NCBI GenBank assembly: GCA_963576565.1
Contig: OY755046.1
Coordinates: forward strand, 62,903,379-62,967,378
Direction: 5' to 3'
DNA length: 64,000 bases
DNA from: Aspidapion aeneum
Taxonomy: Eukaryota; Arthropoda; Insecta; Coleoptera; Brentidae
The notes under the pieces were generated by a model. That model did no database searches. It was not told where the DNA came from and worked only from the letters and a program-made list of their open reading frames with translations. Both the position numbers and the translations under genes were made by a program. Positions 49,286 to 60,673 of this stretch are shown here, piece after piece; positions within the stretch are counted from its first letter, which is position 1; each line of letters starts with the position of its first letter.

Positions 49286-50486
49286 ACCTGTATGGACGAT
49301 AAAATGTCCTAAAAATTGAAATTTTAGACGATTTGTTCTTGAAATGGACCATATAGACCGGAAAAAAGAAGAAAACATGGAAAACTGATTTTTCTACAAC
49401 TGTCTAATTTAGACTCCTACGTCACTTTAAACCCCTAGGTCATGGGATTCCGACTAAAAATCGTCCTAAATTTTAAACTATTTACGGGGGGTAGTTTCTC
49501 TCCTTGTAACTTGAAAACAATCACGTTTTTGTTAATTTATTTCTTAAAAATATAAAATTTGATCATATTTAGGAACGATACGACAAAATTTTATACGATT
49601 TTTAGCTTCAATTAACTATTAGAGCGAGTTTTTTAGGGCAATGTACACAAGGCTGGATAAACCGTTTAGTACTAAATTCTCATATCTCTTTTATATTTTA
49701 TTATTATTATATTATTCTACCTCAAATGAATACGCGGCTTAAGGTCCGGCGGCTAATCGTAGGCGGTGAATTGTCGCATTCCCTGTCTGATTACCTATAG
49801 GTATGCGATATTTCATACAAAACCATTTTTTTTCTTTTGTTTACTTTTTCTTACCTGATTTTGTGGTGCTTCATTTAGATTGTTGTTCTTTAACTATACC
49901 ATCTTTCCCACACAACTAGAGTAATATTCCGATCCAAATATGTATTCATTATCAATATTAATAATTGTGCCATGTTTGTTTCTGCAAAATGCAAATATTT
50001 TGCTACCGACTCGTATCAACTCGCAGCGAAAAGCAACTAATGGCGATGTTCAAGTAGTGGGACTGCTATACTATAGAGGGCGCTGCCATCGCGCCCTCTA
50101 TAGTATCATTCCTTTTAATGTTCAAAAAACAAAACATTTATTAGCTTCATATATCTTAAATTCAACGTTAGAAATGAGATCTAGGTAAAACATTATAAAA
50201 ATAACCATATATTGATGGTATTATTTTTAATATTAGTGAATTTATGTTTTTTTTTAATGCTGGTTTCTTAATGTTATTAAGAAATATATTTTTGGTAATA
50301 CTTTTACATGAAATTTTCGTTAGGATTTTCTACATGTTTTTTTAATGTCAAAAGTTGACTTCATTTTAACACAAATTTGTGTTAGAAAAAAAAAACATTT
50401 TTTTTCAACATTTATTTTCAACGTTTTTTACGATTTTGTGCTTAGTGGGCACAAGCATGTGTTCACACCAGCGCGAGTCTACTGTA
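49286..50486. other. Unassigned stretch with one strong hairpin
   Basis: A/T-rich sequence with no ORF of interest, except for the perfect hairpin listed separately at 50068. Confidence 0.45.
50068..50106. repeat. Perfect 16-bp stem hairpin
   Basis: ATACTATAGAGGGCGC is followed, after the 7-nt loop TGCCATC, by its exact complement. Could be a very small foldback element. Confidence 0.85.
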
Positions 50487-52010
50487 CAGCGTGTCCCATT
50501 TTCGATGGGATTAAATGGGAAACTCGGTTGTTATTAATGATATCGATTTTCTGATTGCACCTTACCGTGCTCTCTTTTGGAGCCCTTAAAAATGGTGTAA
50601 TCAGATTTTTGCTATACCCCGTGGTTTCGCTAATACAGGGAGTTTTTGAAAAAATTGCATTTTAATTAATTCCTTGTATCTCGCTTATTTTGCAAGATAT
50701 TTTTATTCTGTAAAAACCTTTCTATGGCAACTTTTTTAGAGCAAAATAATGACGTTGTCAATTTTTAAAAATATTGTTTAGTTTTTGAGATATGGTATTT
50801 ATCATAAAAAAATTAAATACGGACCTGGATTTTTTTTAATACTACTTTGATTAGTTCCATGCTATTATTACCTTAAAATGATAAAACTTTAATATTTTTT
50901 TGATTTAAGGTTAAAAAAAGCTATTTAATATTTGAAAAAAAAAATATAGTCCGAACCTGGAAATTTCCAACGTAATTATAAATTAAAAATTGCAAGACAC
51001 ACTAGTTAAACGATTTTTAGTTTATCTGTTTTGAAATGATAATTAAAAGATTTATAAATAAAGTAAAAAAACGTTAAAAAGTTACAAAAATAATATCATA
51101 CTAATTATTTGATAACCGAACAGCAGGTCGTGAAATTTACAAAACAAAAGCGTGGAATTGACATTGTCATTTTACTTGTCATTTTTGTAAATGGCTTACA
51201 ATTATTTTAAACTGGTTAGAAATCGACCATATCCAGATTTTGAAAAATGTGATATGTTTGACTGCTTCATTCAAGCAACAAAATCCCAATATTTAAATGG
51301 CAGAAATATTTTTATGCAAAATGCGTTAAGAAAAATTACTTATGTCTTACACATAATGTCTTACACATAATGATAATCAGAAAGATTAGTTCTTTTTTAT
51401 AATTTGTTTTTTTTTGTATTTTTCGTAGACTTTGTTTCAAATAAATCTGTAAATTAACGTAAAACCATTTTAATATCAAAACAGTTAAATTAAAAATTGT
51501 TTCACTAGCAATTTTTAGTTTATATTTATGTTGGAAATATCCAGTTTCGGACTAATTTTTTTTTTAAATATTAAATTTTTTTTTTACCCTAAAACAAAAT
51601 TTTTTTAAATGTTTATTATTTTATGATAATACTAGCATGAAACCAATCAAAAAAATAATTAAAAAAATCCAGGTCCGTATTTAATTTTTTTATGATAAAT
51701 ACCATATCTCAAAAACTAAACAATATTTTAAAAAATTGACACCGTCATTATTTTCTTCTAAAAAAGTTGCCATAAAAATGTTTTTACAGAATAAAAGTAT
51801 CTCGCAAAATAAGCGAGATACAAGGGATTATTAAAAATACAATTTTTTCAAAAACTCCCTGTATTAGCGAAACTACGGGGTATAGCAAAAATCTGATTAC
51901 GCCATTTTTAAGGGCTCAAAAAAAGAGCACGGTAAGGTGCAATCAGAAAATCAATATCTTTAATAATAACCGAGTTTCCCATTTAATCCCATCGAAAATG
52001 GGACACGCTG
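50487..52010. mobile_element. Large Tc1/mariner-type foldback element, 1.5 kb
   Basis: CAGCGTGTCCCATTTTCGAT occurs at both ends as an inverted repeat, with TA on both sides. The arms match inwards for roughly 550-600 bp with increasing divergence, leaving a unique centre of about 350 bp at 51070-51410. Confidence 0.88.
51191..51370 (+). CDS. Small ORF in the unique centre of the foldback element
   Basis: A 59-codon ORF starting MAYNYFKLVRNRPYPDFEKC, lying between the arms. It vaguely resembles N-terminal segments found before insect mariner-type HTH domains, but I do not recognise it firmly. It could be a remnant of the parental transposase or captured host sequence. Confidence 0.3.
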   Translation: MAYNYFKLVRNRPYPDFEKCDMFDCFIQATKSQYLNGRNIFMQNALRKITYVLHIMSYT

Positions 52011-52012
52011 TA

Positions 52013-52597
52013 TAATAAAAAAGGGAAAATATCAAAAATACCGTACGTAAAAAACCCACATACTGTGCTATAAATCATAAAGGCACACTTTTTGAGTCCA
52101 AAAAGAAAAAGTCTCATAATTTTCAATTTTCTAAAGCAACAAAAGACTTTAGAAAAACAACAATGCTTTTATTTCTGCTTCAGTGACCACGGAAGGACTT
52201 TAAACGCTAAGAATAAAAAACCCACATTAAGCATACCTATTTTGTTCCATTGAAATCCATACATTCGATATGTGGACACCGGGGATTTTGTTTAGAGTAT
52301 TTTTGTCCTAAAAGCAGCTGTTTTTTGAAATAATCTCCTATCACCTGGAGTATCAAATTAAAGGTGTAACAAAGAAAAACAAAATCGTGTGCCCGAAGGT
52401 TCTGACCATAAGTCCCTTCCCGCTTAGGTTGAGTTTCAGTTTGTTTTTGTATTTTTATTTTAAAAATAATATTATATCATAACAAAAACATTTCATGTTA
52501 AAAAAAGCCAAATTCGCGGAAATGGTATTCCGTAAAAAGAATTGAGATAAAAGTAAAGCCAAGTTCTCCAATACAAATTCCAAAATCAAAGGTTTGG
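52013..52597. other. Unassigned stretch
   Basis: No recognisable feature. Confidence 0.45.
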
Positions 52598-53430
52598 AAA
52601 TGTTTTTTAAACTTTATCATCATATACTCCATGTCTTCTTTATCATTAGCTACAATAGCTTGGTCGTCAGCAAACTGTAGTGTGTATATGGTAAATCGGT
52701 CGCTAAATTGTATTCCCATGTCGTGCACTTTACGTATCCAGTTTTTTAGAGCTACTGCGATATATATTTTAAAAAGAGTTCGAAAAATACAACATCCCGA
52801 CTTCAGCCTTTCGTTACCGGGAATTCCTTTGAAAGTCGATTTCCAATTTTGATTTTAGATTTTGACCTCTTGTATAGTTCTTGCTTTCACACTGTCCATA
52901 ATTTTTCTTCTGGAACAGTATCATATGCTTTTTGTAGGTCCAAAAAGATGTATGTCTCTATATTTCTGGCGCTCCTTTTCTCAATTACTTGTTTAAGAGA
53001 AAAAATATTATTACTACAAGATCTGCCTGCACGAAAGCCACTTTGCTCTTCTTCTTCTTCTTGTTCATGAAAATCATTCTCTATTAGATCTCTAAGAATC
53101 CTACCGTACAATCTACTTAGAGTGCTGGTGACTGAAATTCCACTGTAATTGTTACAATCCAGCTTGTTTGCTTTTTTATGTATTGAGGATATGAATGCAA
53201 TTTTCCAATCATTAGGTATTGGATGTCCGTTTATGCATTGATTGATAATATATGTGAGATTTTCGAGTAGTTTCTCTGATCCATATTTGAGCATTTCAAC
53301 ATATATTTCCTCAGGTCCGCTTGCTTTTCCGGATTTAAGCTTTATGAGACTATTCTGTATCATTTCTTTTTGATGATCACTTCCTCTCCATATACTTCTA
53401 TGTCTCTCCTCGGAGAGGCTGACAGATATT
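52598..53430 (-). pseudogene. RTE-like LINE reverse transcriptase fragment
   Basis: The minus-strand ORF at 53363-52887 reads GKASGPEEIYVEML, WKIAFISSIHKK, SGFRAGRSC and FLDLQKAYDTVP; after a frame change LQFADDQAIVANDKEDMEYM follows. Same family as 19866-22903, and it preserves the empty site for the Harbinger-like insertion. No C-terminal part. Confidence 0.85.
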
Positions 53431-53451
53431 TTAGGATAACGAAGTTAGAAG

Positions 53452-53521
53452 TAGAGTCCCTGTATGTTGACATATTTGGATATATTAATATATCCAAATA
53501 TGTCAACATACAGGGACTCTA
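53452..53521. mobile_element. 70-bp hAT-like micro-MITE, second copy
   Basis: A perfect palindrome starting TAGAGTCCCTGTATGTTGAC, flanked by GTTAGAAG at 53444-53451 and 53522-53529. Same family as 6690-6746. Confidence 0.9.
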
Positions 53522-53663
53522 GTTAGAAGGAACTTCGTGATATAGTGACCTTAAGATATTCGGGTCTCGTATAACTATAACCTTTATTACATTTAAAAAA
53601 ATCTAAGCCCTGTAAGAAAAAAACGTGATACTTTGGAGTCCGCTATATTTTTTCATACGAACT

Positions 53664-53740
<77 letters not shown>
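53664..53740. repeat. (TA)n tract
   Basis: Simple TA repeat broken by a short CATACAAA segment. Confidence 0.95.
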
Positions 53741-53742
<2 letters not shown>

Positions 53743-54126
53743 GCAATAATACTGATCGTGTGAGGATCGCTTAATATTTCTTTACTTAAGTAACCTTTGC
53801 AATAATCACAAAATTGTTTCAGGCAAAATTAGTTGTTCCTATGCAAAAGTAAAGTCTTATTTCTAATTTATCGTAAAAGGGAAGTACACACGGGTCCAGA
53901 AAAATTAAATTGCCACCTACATGACTTTTGTCCGAGGATAGGGATATCCGCTTCCTGTTTTTTTGCAGAAAAAATGCCGCTCTGTAAAACGTACAATAAG
54001 TAACTTCCGCCCTTAAATCGACTGCCACCCGTTTCAATCCTCTTTTGAAGAGGAAACAAAAATAAATTTACTAAATACATATTAAGAATCTGGTGCATAA
54101 GCAAATAATTGCCTTTTGGCTATGGG

Positions 54127-54510
54127 TTCACTAAAGTAGACCGGATCATTTGGTAAAGATACATTTAGTGACGATCATTGTGTGTAGATAAAAAACCTTC
54201 GGCCGTTTTGGCAAAGGTTTACTAAAGTAGACCGGGGCCATTGGTAAAGAAACATTTAAAAAAGATCATGATGTGTAGGAAAAGAACCTTCGGCGATTTT
54301 GGCAAAGGTTTCCTAAAGTAGACCGGGGCTTTGACAAAAGAAACATTTAAAGACAATCATGGTCTTGCATAGGTTCTTGAAAGTTGACCGGGGCTTTTGA
54401 TAAAGATACATTTAAAGACGATCATGGTGTGTAGGAAAATAACCTCCGGCTTTTTTGGTAACGGTACACCAAAGTTGACCGAGTCTTTTGCTTAAAAGAA
54501 ACGTTTAAAA
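54127..54510 (+). repeat. 91-bp tandem repeat, about four units
   Basis: The phrase (A/C)CTAAAGTAGACCGG recurs at about 54130, 54221, 54311 and 54466, with an extra partial unit near 54375. Units share GATCATG.TGTGTAG and CCTTCGGC. Confidence 0.85.
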
Positions 54511-54697
54511 ACGATCAATTGTGAATTGTGCTCTGTCTTAGGAAAGATAAGCGACTAAGTTTTAAATAAGACTTTCCCAGTTTTAAGGGCTATTTCCGGT
54601 GATCTCATTTGGGCCTTTTTTTTGTAATAAAAATTGGTTGAAACTAATGGGTTCACACTTCCTTCACGGAGAAGATTAAAGATCCCGGTAATAGACA

Positions 54698-55014
54698 GTG
54701 GCGGCGCGTGAGGTTCAAAAGTAGCGGTTCTGCAAAGTAGGGAACAAAGACAAATTTAAAAAATAATAAAAACTTAGCCAATTTTTAGATTTTGTTAAGT
54801 CACAATAATCGGGCGTAAAACACAGATTTTTAAGTTTTATTTTTAAAGTGTCCCCCCCCCTCCCGAAGCTAAGATTTTTTTAGATATTTGCCACATATTT
54901 CATGAATACAAACATAAAATGGGATAAAATACGGCCTCATGCGGTCTCGCCCCCCCCCCCCCTTCCCAAAACTATCTCGGCCCCCCCCCTTCGAAACTAT
55001 TTCTATATACGCCA
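54698..55014. mobile_element. hAT-like poly-C MITE, degraded
   Basis: CAGTGGCGG at the left and ACGCCACTG at the right with poly-C blocks and the CATATTTCATGAATA stretch shared with 75-1360. No clear target duplication. Confidence 0.55.
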
Positions 55015-55434
55015 CTGTACATAGGTAATAGATGGTCTTTTTATTTTTATATACATATATAGTTCACTGCGTCTGTCTTTTTTATTGGCAAAGCATTCAA
55101 TCACTTTTTATCACTAAATATTACAAAATTAAAAATGCCTTTGCTTTGGCAAAAAATATAATAAACATTCGCTCATAAACGTAACGTAATTTGTTTAAAA
55201 CTACCCCGATTTTCTAAGATTTTGCATAGCTGTGACGTCAGTTGAATCGTTCTATCCTTTTTAATAATAATATGTGGTACAATCTGTATTAATCCGTACT
55301 TTATTCAGGGGAGTGTGATTAACAGATCCGACAAAATCCACTGCGCTTATACACAGCGCACAACGGCCACCACACCACGACAAGAGACCAAATAGCAAAC
55401 AAGGATATTAAAAACGTAGGCTTGCACCTCGTAC

Positions 55435-55804
55435 CAGCGGCGTAGCGTGCCCGAAAGGGCGGGGGGGGGCGACAGCTAAAAAGGGCGCCTCTGAAAACTG
55501 ATGAAAAATCTTACGGCAAAAAAAAAACCAAAAGGTCAAAAAGGCGCCTCTCACAAATCTTGCGACCAAAACAAAAAAAAAAAAAAAGGTCATCATATGT
55601 CAGGGGGCGGCCGATAAGTCACCAGGGCGCCTCTGACGAATCTTGCAACTAAAAAAAAAAAAAAAAACAAAAAAAAAAAAAGGTCATCATGTATGAGGGG
55701 GCGGCCGATACGTCACAAGGGCGCCTCTCCCACCTATGGGGCGCCACTACCCTCGGGACGGGGGGGGCGACGAACCCCCCGCGCCCCCCCACGCTACGCC
55801 GCTG
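55435..55804. mobile_element. hAT MITE, CAGCGGCGTAGCG family, copy 1
   Basis: Ends CAGCGGCGTAGCG(T) as inverted repeats, perfect 8-bp duplication CCTCGTAC (55427-55434, 55805-55812), and internal repeats of GGGCGCCTCTCACAAATCTT followed by A-runs and GGTCATCATG. Confidence 0.93.
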
Positions 55805-55812
55805 CCTCGTAC

Positions 55813-57290
55813 CAATTGTACAAATGTTGTAGGCATGTACCTTCCCAAGTGCGGATTGGAGGGGGGTAACGTGGTAATTACCCCCTCCCCTAGAAAAAAA
55901 AAGCACTTTTTATTAATGATTAAAGGGAAAATAGGAGAACTACCCCCCTAGAAAAAAAATTTATATTACAAATAATTTTTTTGTAGACTATTACCCCCCC
56001 CTAGATTTTGACCCAGATCCATGCTTGTACCTTCCTAACTCCACCGGCTTACACATGGGGGGGTACTGGGGGTAATTACCCCCCAAGATTGATGGAAGGA
56101 TTTTTTCACAAAAATTCAAAGTTTTTGCCTCTCACCTGCCCCATCCTGGCTTTAGCTCATTTAGTAATACGAGAATTAAAGGGAAAATAAATATTTGATT
56201 GTATATTTTTTGCTTTTTTGCCCTACCCTGAGCGAGACCCTAACTACGCCCATGACCCTTAGTGATATTTGTTTAAAATTAACTAAATTACCTAAATTTG
56301 TAGAGTAACACAGATAATATGTGCTCCTATTTAGCAAGTGTTGCAAACTGTTGTTTGACTAAATTACCCCTCCGAAGATCAGGGTCTGGATACGCCACTG
56401 CTTACCTCTCTCAAAATGTGCCTAGATTGCCTAATTTTTAGTAATTTTTTTGATAGATTTTTTGCCTAGAACCATTTTACTTATGGCAATGGAGTTTTAA
56501 ATGCGTCTCTTCTTAAAAGTGCAAAAAAGATTATTTCAAAATTTGCAAACCTTTGCCCAAACAAGTGTTATTTCAAAACCCTTACAATTAAACTTTTGCC
56601 TACAATATATAATATTTTAATTCCGATATAACTCTGCACCGCCTCCACAGGAAATTTTAATTATTTTATAGTTCCCCTGTATATTAAATACTTTTCCCAT
56701 AAAATAGTTATTTCAAAAGCTGTCAAATTTTTTAAGCAAAGGTCTTCAGTTGAATCTCGCGTACTACCTAATAAATAAAGAAGAAAGAAAACAAAAATTT
56801 TCATATAGTAATAGGCAAGATTTCGAAAAATTCACTTTCTAGTTGCATTTGATATTACTTTTTGGCAAATGGGCAGTTCCCCCGATTTTAACCCCGCTGA
56901 ATCCGAATATCCCTGTTGCCAACTCGAAATATTGACAGGGGCTGAGATATTCAAGATGGCGTTTGATATGGCGGCGAAATTTTAAATTGCTGTAAAGCTC
57001 AAATTGCCACAGGTGTACATGTAAAAATTTTAAAAAAATATATTTTTTGGAGCGTCCATTTTACTCAATGGAGGAGTATTTTGAGCAAGGCTGAGTCATT
57101 GACTTATTTTATTTTATTTGTTTTTTTTTTATTTGGGTGTAATAAGTATGTATATTGTTCTTTTTAATCTAATTGTAATTAAATTATTCTAACTAGGAAT
57201 CCAATGTTGTATACCAAATCTAGTTTTGGCATTGAAATGTAACCATTTGAAAGCTTTCAATAAAATACATGGTTAGACAGAGAGCCACTT
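55813..57290. other. Unassigned stretch with poly-C/G patches
   Basis: Contains GTAATTACCCCC-type patches (55870-56090) and a GATACGCCACTGC end-like motif at 56391 that may be hAT MITE debris; otherwise nothing. Confidence 0.4.
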
Positions 57291-57299
57291 TGGTTTGCG

Positions 57300-57571
57300 A
57301 TAAAAATGTATATTTAAAGTTACATTTAAAGTTCCTTTTCTCTTTGGATCTATTTGATATCATTAGGTGAAATTTATTTATTTTTTAATTTATTTTTGCT
57401 TTATTTTATTTATTTATTTTTTGTTTAGGTTGATTAGGTACTGTATATTTTATGTTCCTGTACTTGATTATACATTTTTAACTTATTTAGACTAATTACT
57501 ATTGCAATTGACGTTTTCCATACAGTTTCTAAATTGTCGAAGGAAAATAAAGATTTATTTATTTATTTATT
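57300..57571 (+). mobile_element. Possible LINE 3' UTR with (ATTT)n tail
   Basis: The sequence ends AATAAAGATTTATTTATTT, the usual polyadenylation-like end plus short-repeat tail of several insect non-LTR families. No ORF is attached. Confidence 0.4.
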
Positions 57572-58690
57572 TAAAATATATATTTATATAACTAAAAAAT
57601 AATATCATAGATTTTTTTTATTGGCTGCAAAGACCTTCAAAAACCACCCCAGACCCCCCAAAATCTGAAAGTTTGAGGTTTTTTTTTAATTTTCTTTAAA
57701 ACTGAGCTTCTAAGAGTAAGTAAAATGTCCTTTTTAATAAGGTATAACTCAATGCAGTTAGATTGTTAACAAACTCTTCAGCGGCGTCCGTTAGTTAAAA
57801 TAGTTTAAAAAAGTTAAAAAATTAAAATGTTTTTTCCAAGATTTATTCATTTTTTTAAAAGCTAATATCTACAGAAAAACATGTGGTATGCTTTGTTATA
57901 GACAAGGAAATTGCCTTTTTAACAGAGTAAATTTTGGTGGTGTTTGACTTATTGCAAACTTTACAGTTACGTCCGTAAATGGCGGTGGTGATTTAAAAAA
58001 TTCACTAAAAAAAACATGTTTTTCACACGTTTTATTCAATTTTCTAAAAAACCAAGCTCTTTATCAGAAAATGTGTGTTACACTTCGTCATAGACAATAA
58101 ACTTTTCTTTCAAACGATGTACAACAAAGCAATAGTTATTTTATAGTTTTCGCTCCAGTGGGGTCCTTATAATAAAGTAATTATTTAAAAACACCAAAAT
58201 AATCAATTTTTTTACAAACTAAGCTTTGTACGACAAAATCTCTTCTAAACCTTTTGGTGGATAAAGAAATTTTGTTTTAAATGACGCCTAACAAAATGTG
58301 ATAGAAAATATGGCTAACCCTCTAGGGACGTCCGTATTTTAGGGTCACTATTAAAAATTACCAAAAAAACATTTTTGTAAAATTTTCTTTCAAACTAATG
58401 TCTATAGGATAGAACAAGTTAAAAAGTTATTTTTTTCCTAATAAGCTTATATTTAAAATTAAAGAAAGAAAAATTATAAAAATTAATTTTACTTGTTGTT
58501 ATATTGGCAATCGCTCACTGCGATCAGAAATTTTGACACACGAAAAAGGTGATCTCATGTTTTCAGAAGTTGAAACTTTACGTCTAATTTGAGTTTTCGT
58601 ACCTTCGACAGTGGGAAAGAAGAATTATAGAAATCAGTTGAATGGCTTATTCGAGTTAATACCCTGAGAATTTCTCGTTCTTGTATTCAG
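57572..58690. other. Unassigned A/T-rich stretch
   Basis: No recognisable feature. Confidence 0.5.
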
Positions 58691-58691
58691 A

Positions 58692-59107
58692 CACCTACGG
58701 TAGGTCACGGACTATAGTTGTTTTCTTTTATTTGCATTCGATCTTTTCATTGATCGATATTGTATAGCAGTGTTTTTCCCCGCTTTTGGTTTTTTTGTTT
58801 CTCTTGTATCTCGGTAGATGGCGCCTCTTGCTATAGTTCGCTCACTAATTACATTTAATTATAGACAAAACCCTCTGATTAACTTCGCAAGATTTGTCAC
58901 GTGACCAGCAGTGTTCTGAGGAGTCCCATAAGGACGAAACGGTTAACTGTCAACACTTATTAGGTGTCCATTAGATCTTGGACCCCCGTGAGGTTAAGCT
59001 TTCAAGCTACCCACGGAAAAATATAAGGAAAACAAAAAACTCCTTTTTGCCCGATTAGCCATGAAACTTGTTTGATTTTTAAATTCACGGGTACGAAATT
59101 TCACGTT
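58692..59107 (+). mobile_element. Hammerhead-ribozyme repeat, copy with single ribozyme
   Basis: Matches the 515-nt unit from GTAGGTCACGGACTATAGTT through the ribozyme to AAATTTCACGTTTG, about 80% of one unit. Confidence 0.82.
58910..58957 (+). ncRNA. Type I hammerhead ribozyme, copy 4
   Basis: Stem I AGTGTT/AACACT, CTGAGGA, GTCC-CATAA-GGAC, GAAA, CGG-TTAA-CTG; cleavage predicted after 58951. Same sequence as copies 2 and 3. Confidence 0.92.
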
Positions 59108-60041
59108 TGTATGTGATATTAAAAAAAAAATCACAAAATATTGAAGACAATTTTGTTTCACCAAAAATTTTTATAAAATCAAAAAAGGAGTCTCTGGGCT
59201 ATAATATAGTACTAATCTGATCCCCCAACCCCCTCTGATAATGTAGCAGAATAAACTAAAACACTCTAGAACTTTTAAAATTGAGTAAAATTTTTACTAA
59301 AAATAGGCGATCTTTTTTTCTAAAATAAAACAAAGTTTTTTAAATTGCAGAGATTTTTTTTATTTATTTTTTATATTTTCATTCTTAAGCTTAATACCCA
59401 AATTCTTAATTTTAACATCTAGATTATAATAACATTATATTTAATGTCTTACTAATATGACTAGTGAACCACTATTTACAAATAGGTTTAAGAGACAAAA
59501 ATTATCAGTCTAAAAAGTGCAAAAAACTATTTAAAATTTTACTTAAACCTAGAACTAATTTAATAATTTCTGACACTGTGCCATACTCAAGAATTTTTGG
59601 CATAAATTCATTTAAAACAAATAAATCTACAATATGGTATGATAAAAGTTTTTGGTAAAAATAAATAGTTAAACTAAACATAAATTTTAATTTACAAAGG
59701 AGGTAGCTTACGAGAAACATGTACTTTCACAAAAGAAAAACTAAACTAAAAATATTTATAAAAAATTTGCTCATAATCCAAAATATATTAGGATAGTCTC
59801 TTTTATAAATTAATCACATTTTTGAAGCTTTTGAATTAAGAGTCTTGTACTTATTTAATTGGATAAGAAATAAATCAAAAGTAAGGGACGTCATAAGAAG
59901 TAGTATCTAAAATCTTTTTTTTAGGCATCTCTTGTGCTAACAGAAAAGAAAGGCCAAATTATTTTAAAAAAGAAATGGACTCTTAATTCTAAAACTTTTA
60001 TACATATAAAACAAAAATTAATTCGCAATAATTTTTTAGGC
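59108..60041. other. Region downstream of the edl-like stop
   Basis: A/T-rich; holds a ~50-bp LINE remnant at 59855-59907 (ATTGGATAAGAAATAAATCA) and presumably the 3' UTR of the edl-like gene. Confidence 0.4.
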
Positions 60042-60180
60042 TTAGCAGGTCGTGTTAGAGTACATAGCTGCACATAACCTCAACTGGAAATCTTTGTAAA
60101 GTAGTTTTCCTCCTAGAGGCACTCTGGATAGGAACATGCTTGGAGACATAAGACATAGGGCTTTACCATTCATGAGGAAT
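60042..60180 (-). CDS. edl: edl-like exon 3 (second half of Pointed domain, stop)
   Basis: The exon encodes FLMNGKALCLMSPSMFLSRV and the PLGGKLLYKDFQLRL helix and stops shortly after at TAA (60044-60042). It sits after an AG acceptor. I see no clear AATAAA signal close downstream. Confidence 0.82.
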
Positions 60181-60596
60181 CTAAAAAAAATTAAAAAAAA
60201 AACATTAATTTTAATTTACAAGTAAAATAAACAGAAAGGGCAAGATTCACAATTTTAGATAAATAAAAAAATCTAAAAAATCTTTACAAAATTTTGAAAA
60301 TCCATCGATTAGTTTTAACATGGAAGAATAAAATAAAAATTAAATTCAAAAAATATAAAATTTTGATAAAATTTTTATTTTATCAGTCCATGTTAAAGTT
60401 GAAAGTTTGAAGGCAATTATCTCAAAAACTAATTTTTGAAATTTTTACACGGTTGTAAAGACCTTCAAAAGGCCTTCAAAACAAGGTATCACTAGATCAA
60501 CTTTCCCTATTCAAAATATATCGACGTGTCCGAACATTTCTCCAAATTCGCACGAAAAATACTCGAAAACACATGTGTCACCTTTTAGTTGAAACC

Positions 60597-60673
<77 letters not shown>

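Noticed and set aside
55649..55951. ORFs in the CAGCGGCG MITE
   Set aside because: They are low-complexity frames in non-coding repeats bounded by 8-bp duplications.
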